A DNA stretch of 64,000 bases from Kaistella jeonii (lineage in GTDB: Bacteria; Bacteroidota; Bacteroidia; Flavobacteriales; Weeksellaceae), in NCBI RefSeq assembly GCF_000812865.1, contig NZ_JSYL01000002.1:620001-684000 (forward strand), in the 5' to 3' direction. Positions 60,596 through 64,000 of this stretch are shown here, one piece after another (the first letter of the stretch is position 1; each line of letters starts with the position of its first letter). The translations under genes and the position numbers were made by a program. The notes under the pieces are model-generated. The model did no database searches. It was not told where the DNA came from and saw only the letters and a list, made by a program, of their open reading frames with translations.

Positions 60596-61678
60596 ATGTC
60601 AAAATCAAATAATTACTGCGTTATCATGGCAGGAGGAATCGGAAGTAGATTCTGGCCAATGAGCACTCAGAAATATCCGAAGCAATTTCAAGATATTTTA
60701 GGAACTGGAAGAACCATGATTCAGCAAACCTATGATCGAATTCGAAAAATCGTACCTGCAGAAAATATCTACGTCATCACCAACAAAGAATATATTTCGC
60801 TTACTGCAGAGCAATTACCCGATATAAATACAGAAAACATTGTTGGAGAGCCGATGATGAAAAATACTGCGGCCTGCAATATTTACATGGCAAAGAAGAT
60901 CGGTGCAAAAAACAGTGACGCAAATATGATCGTGCTTCCCGCAGATCATTTGATTTTAAAGGAAAATATTTTTTTAAAGAAAGCAGAATTAGCTTTTAAT
61001 TTAGCTGAAAAAAATGATTATCTGATTACTTTGGGAATTAAGCCAACCCGTCCCGATACAGGTTATGGTTATATTCAGTTCGTAGAAAAAAAGAATTCTG
61101 AATATTTTAAAGTAAAAACTTTTACCGAAAAGCCAGATTTAGAAATCGCAAAAACTTTTCTTGAAAGCGGTGATTTCCTTTGGAACGCTGGGATTTTTAT
61201 CTGGAATGTAAAATCGATTCTGTCTGCTTTTGAGAATTATTTACCAGAAATGTCCCAAAATTTTGAAGGCTGCGAATACAATTCAGAAGATGAAGAGCGA
61301 TGTATTGATCTTATTTATCCAAAAGTAAATAAAATTTCTATCGATAACGGAATTTTAGAGAGGGCTAAAAACGTTCACGTGATTCCGGCAGATTTAGGCT
61401 GGAGCGATTTAGGAACCTGGAATTCTATTTATGAAAATGCAGAGAAAGATAAAAATGACAATGCTGGTAAATCTAAACACACCGTAACTTACAACGCAAA
61501 AGGAAATTTAATCAAACTTAAAAATCAAAATAAAGCAGTAGTAATCGATGGTTTGGAAAATTATATCATCGTAGATACGGACAAAGCACTTTTAATTTGT
61601 CCAAGAGAAAATGATCAACTGCTCAAAGAATATGTGCATGATTTGAAAGCACTTAAAAATGGAGATAAATTTATGTAA
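60596..61678 (+). CDS. manC: Mannose-1-phosphate guanylyltransferase
   Basis: 360 aa. Makes GDP-mannose from mannose-1-phosphate and GTP for capsule, O-antigen and glycoprotein synthesis. The nucleotidyltransferase motif MAGGIGSRFWPMSTQKYPKQ (about 11-30) is diagnostic; FTEKPD, NAGIFIWNV and the C-terminal beta-helix part (GLENYIIVDTDKALLICPR) agree. The single-domain length indicates no fused isomerase. ATG start, 2 bp after the sprT-like gene, so translation is likely coupled. Ends in a strong terminator. Confidence 0.96.
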   Translation: MSKSNNYCVIMAGGIGSRFWPMSTQKYPKQFQDILGTGRTMIQQTYDRIRKIVPAENIYVITNKEYISLTAEQLPDINTENIVGEPMMKNTAACNIYMAKKIGAKNSDANMIVLPADHLILKENIFLKKAELAFNLAEKNDYLITLGIKPTRPDTGYGYIQFVEKKNSEYFKVKTFTEKPDLEIAKTFLESGDFLWNAGIFIWNVKSILSAFENYLPEMSQNFEGCEYNSEDEERCIDLIYPKVNKISIDNGILERAKNVHVIPADLGWSDLGTWNSIYENAEKDKNDNAGKSKHTVTYNAKGNLIKLKNQNKAVVIDGLENYIIVDTDKALLICPRENDQLLKEYVHDLKALKNGDKFM

Positions 61679-61695
61679 TCAACATAAAAGAAGAT

Positions 61696-61740
61696 AACAA
61701 CAAATCCTTTCATGAAAAAATGAAAGGATTTGTTGTTTTT
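61696..61740. terminator. Convergent terminator between manC and glycosyltransferase 9
   Basis: A perfect 18-bp stem (61696-61713 with 61720-61737) with a G-A5 loop and T-run; the strongest hairpin in the window. The U-tract overlaps the leftward gene's stop (61739). Confidence 0.9.
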
Positions 61741-62704
61741 AAATAATATCGATAATTCTTTGAATATCAATTTCTTCCAGACATGCCCAATCGCCACGAT
61801 AACATTCTTTGTCGCCAAAAACGGAGCAAGGTCTACAGGTAAGATCTTTCACTTGAACGATGTCTTTTTGACTTTGACCATATCCTAAAAATCCTGCAAA
61901 ATGATGCGTTGATCCCCAAACAGAAACGCATCGGGTTCCGACTAAACTCGCCAAATGCATATTGGCAGAGTCCATAGATATCATGGTTTCGAGCTCTGAA
62001 ATTTTTTGTAGCTCTTCTTTCAAAGTAAGTTTTCCCGCATAATTTTCAGAATTTGGGATTTGACTGACCCAATTGTCTAAAGTTTCCACTTCAGAAATCC
62101 CACCGCCGAAGAAATAGATCTTATGATTTTTTGAAAGAAGTTTTGCGACCTCAAAAGATTTTTCCAGCGGCAACATTTTTCCGCGGTGTTGTGCAAAGGG
62201 AGCAAAACCAATCCCTGATTTCAAAGTACTTTTCGCTCGGTATTGATGCGAAAGAGTAACCGGAAATCCCAGTTCCCGAAAAACATCTGCATATCTTTCT
62301 GTCGTGTGTCGAAGTGGTTTTTTTTCCAGATTCCAGATGTCGGTTAGGTGTTCTTTTCCTTCTTTTCCTTTATCGAGCACAGAAACTTTAAATCCTCTTT
62401 TTTTAAAAATGGTATCTAATATTTTGGTGCGAATCACATTATGCAGATCTGCAATTAAATCTGGACTAAATTCTTTGATGAGTTCATTGGTCAATTTTCG
62501 CATGCCAAAAAAGCCCTTATAGTCGTCGATATCAATTCCTTTGAAAATAAGATTGGGAATTCCTTCAAATAGATCACGAAAGTTATTTCGGGAAACCAAA
62601 ATAATTTCGAGGTCAGGATTTTGTTCCAGAACCTCCCGAAAAACCGGCGCAGTCATGGCAACATCACCAAAAGCAGAAAAACGATATGCTAGAATACGAC
62701 TCAT
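61739..62704 (-). CDS. Glycosyltransferase family 9 protein (heptosyltransferase-like)
   Basis: 321 aa GT-B enzyme. N-terminal RILAYRFSAFGDVAMTAPV (about 3-21) with the Gly-Asp-Val motif, SAFGDVA like heptosyltransferases, APFAQHRGKMLPLEK and the donor motif SMDSANMHLASLVGTRCVSVWG (MDSANMHLA, about 240-248). The C-terminus is Cys-rich (CRPCSVFGDKECYRGDWACL), which may bind metal. It probably adds a heptose or similar sugar to lipopolysaccharide. Start ATG, overlapping the sufE stop by 4 bp. Confidence 0.9.
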   Translation of the reverse strand: MSRILAYRFSAFGDVAMTAPVFREVLEQNPDLEIILVSRNNFRDLFEGIPNLIFKGIDIDDYKGFFGMRKLTNELIKEFSPDLIADLHNVIRTKILDTIFKKRGFKVSVLDKGKEGKEHLTDIWNLEKKPLRHTTERYADVFRELGFPVTLSHQYRAKSTLKSGIGFAPFAQHRGKMLPLEKSFEVAKLLSKNHKIYFFGGGISEVETLDNWVSQIPNSENYAGKLTLKEELQKISELETMISMDSANMHLASLVGTRCVSVWGSTHHFAGFLGYGQSQKDIVQVKDLTCRPCSVFGDKECYRGDWACLEEIDIQRIIDII

Positions 62705-63120
62705 TTTTTTAGCTGAAATGCTACGGCGTAAAACTTAATTTGTTTGGTCATCGCCATTAATCCATTTGCTCTGGAAGGTGATAAAAATTCCTGTAAACCG
62801 ATCTGAGAAATAAATTCGAAATCGGAATCAAGAATTTCTTGGGTTGAATGACCACTGTAAATAGAAACCAAAAGCGAGACAATCCCTTTCGGCAAAATCC
62901 CATCGGAATCTGCTTGGAAAAATAATTTACCGTCTTTAAATCCAGCATCGATCCAAACTTTTGATTGGCAACCTTTGATCAAGTTCGCATCAATTTTTTT
63001 TTCTTCGGAAAGACCTTTTAATTCCTTTCCTAAATCGATAATGTATTCGTATTTCTGTTCCCAATCTTCAAGAAAGGCGAACTCTTCCACGATTTCCTGC
63101 TGTTTTTCTTTGAGGGTCAT
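62701..63120 (-). CDS. sufE: SufE-family cysteine desulfurase sulfur acceptor
   Basis: 139 aa. Takes persulfide from SufS and passes it to the iron-sulfur cluster scaffold. The active-site Cys is in IKGCQSKVWI (about 48-57); EFAFLEDWEQKYEYIIDLG and the GLQEFLSPSRANGL tail are typical. No other suf genes are nearby, and it is sandwiched between glycosyltransferase genes with a 4-bp overlap downstream, so it moves in this operon by position only. ATG start at 63120. Confidence 0.94.
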   Translation of the reverse strand: MTLKEKQQEIVEEFAFLEDWEQKYEYIIDLGKELKGLSEEKKIDANLIKGCQSKVWIDAGFKDGKLFFQADSDGILPKGIVSLLVSIYSGHSTQEILDSDFEFISQIGLQEFLSPSRANGLMAMTKQIKFYAVAFQLKK

Positions 63121-63157
63121 TGTAAAAAATCTTTGTACAAAGATAAGAAATTCGATC

Positions 63158-64000
63158 TTAGGATTTAGATTCCTGAACTTTTTGAAAGAGTGAAACTATT
63201 TTCGGCTCTTCCTTTTCCCAGCAAAGTTCTTTCGCAGCTTTATTTAAAGAATCTTCGTAAAAATGTTTTCCATTTTGCAGGACTGTACTTACTTTTTCGG
63301 CAAGTTCAGAATAATCAGCAATTTTTTCTCCGGCTCCAAAAAAATCAACCACTTTCCGCATTTCTGGGAAATCTGAAACTACTACAGGAACACGACATTG
63401 AATATAATCTGAAATTTTATTAGGCATTGAAAAATAGTAGCTGAGTCCGTTATTTTCTTCGATACTTAAACCAATATCGGCTTTCTGCGTAATGGTTCTC
63501 AATACATCGGGAAATAATTTTCCTAAAAATTTAACATTATTTTCTAAACCTAAAGTTCTAGTTAATTCTAAATATTCTTCTTTTCTTGGTCCGTCGCCAG
63601 CAATCCAAAATTCTGCATTTTCAATATTTTTCATGGCGGGAATCATTTTATCTAATCCTCGGGAAGGATTGATCACCCCTTGATATAGAATAATTTTTTT
63701 TGAATTCGTTTCCGTGTAGTTTTGTGGGTTTTCAGTTTTCTTCGGAAAATTCTGTACAACTACAGGTCTTTCAATTTTGTATGTTTTATGAAACCAATCG
63801 GCGTAGCTTTCACTTGCCGTCATCATATATTTAAGTTTAGGAACAATTTTTCGTTCCAGACTTCGCCAAATTTTTTGTGTAAATCTTCCATTCACTGAAG
63901 GCATTTCAGTAAAAATTTCGTGGCTATCGAAAACGAGTGGAATATTTAATTTTCTGGAGATTAAATAGTTGGGCAAAAGGGTATCGAGATCATTTGAAAG
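63158..64000 (-). CDS. GT4-like glycosyltransferase, partial (N-terminus outside window)
   Basis: The minus-strand frame is open to the window edge (64000) and begins LSNDLDTLLPNYLISRK in the visible part, so the start lies beyond; 280 residues are visible. IPLVFDSHEIFTEMP (about 19-33 of the visible part), VLYQGVINPSRGLDKM-like text (YQGVINPSRGLDK), IAGDGPRKEEY and the donor site LSYYFSMPNKISDYI match GT-B family 4 enzymes. It probably builds surface polysaccharide. 37 bp separate it from sufE, and it shares direction with sufE and glycosyltransferase 9. Confidence 0.88.
   Translation of the reverse strand, partial: LSNDLDTLLPNYLISRKLNIPLVFDSHEIFTEMPSVNGRFTQKIWRSLERKIVPKLKYMMTASESYADWFHKTYKIERPVVVQNFPKKTENPQNYTETNSKKIILYQGVINPSRGLDKMIPAMKNIENAEFWIAGDGPRKEEYLELTRTLGLENNVKFLGKLFPDVLRTITQKADIGLSIEENNGLSYYFSMPNKISDYIQCRVPVVVSDFPEMRKVVDFFGAGEKIADYSELAEKVSTVLQNGKHFYEDSLNKAAKELCWEKEEPKIVSLFQKVQESKS

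Overview
This window looks like chromosomal DNA of a Bacteroidota (Flavobacteriia) bacterium, most likely of the Chryseobacterium/Kaistella group (Weeksellaceae). The reasons are: low GC; almost no Shine-Dalgarno sequences; repeated perfect matches to the Bacteroidota -7 promoter box (TAnnTTTG); a type IX secretion (T9SS) sorting tail; S46 and S9 peptidases; a meso-diaminopimelate MurE; and many families largely confined to this phylum (DUF3127, DUF2797, DUF2795, DUF6973). The genus is inferred from remembered protein families and not from a search.

Layout. 1-6.3 kb is a leftward housekeeping block: a partial DUF6973 gene, accD, fructose-bisphosphate aldolase, NAD kinase, a CBS-ACT protein, an EamA transporter, Aat and a DUF3127 OB-fold protein. 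A promoter plus terminator at 4272-4376, facing the other way, may encode a ~70-nt small RNA. 6.4-6.84 kb carries three tRNA genes (Leu-UAG, Gly-GCC, Leu-UAA) with one promoter and one terminator. 7-12.4 kb holds a giant AsmA-like protein, a lipoprotein, DUF2797 and DUF389. 12.5-19.4 kb reads rightward: sugar-nucleotide epimerase, DUF2795, SecA, ROK kinase, MsrA and a secreted nuclease. 19.5-25.2 kb reads leftward: a DPP7-like S46 peptidase, a T9SS-sorted repeat protein, a GNAT enzyme, EngB and an alpha/beta hydrolase.

25.4-42.2 kb is a complete Bacteroidota division and cell wall (dcw) cluster in the order mraZ-rsmH-ftsL-ftsI-murE-mraY-murD-ftsW-murG-murC-(secreted protein)-ftsQ-ftsA-ftsZ, followed by a YqeY-like gene. 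It starts with a recognisable MraZ operator and a near-leaderless promoter. MurE, MurD and MurC extend the UDP-MurNAc peptide, MraY and MurG make lipid I and lipid II, FtsW and FtsI polymerise and crosslink them at the septum, and FtsQ, FtsL, FtsA and FtsZ organise the divisome.

42.9-50.1 kb: bacilliredoxin, a GH3-family acyl-adenylating enzyme, two small lipoproteins, an EEP-family membrane protein, rhomboid protease, a MutL lacking the usual endonuclease motif, and a methyltransferase. 50.2-51.8 kb is the most accessory-looking part: an AT-rich DUF805 gene behind twin promoter boxes, then a 606-bp gene-free stretch (51204-51809) with hairpins, a 21-bp tandem repeat array and a dispersed-type hairpin. 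51.8-64 kb: S9 peptidase, a small membrane protein, a fused SpmA-SpmB protein, a four-helix-bundle (IVP) gene flanked by related short repeats, a membrane-anchored MutS-like ATPase, TolC, SprT, mannose-1-phosphate guanylyltransferase, and leftward glycosyltransferase and SufE genes, the last running off the end.

I found no CRISPR array, rRNA, insertion sequence, prophage or obvious defence island. The best candidates for something undescribed are the 4.3-kb small RNA, the DUF3127 protein with an SSB-like tip, the membrane-anchored MutS-like ATPase, and the repeat-rich gap at 51.3 kb.
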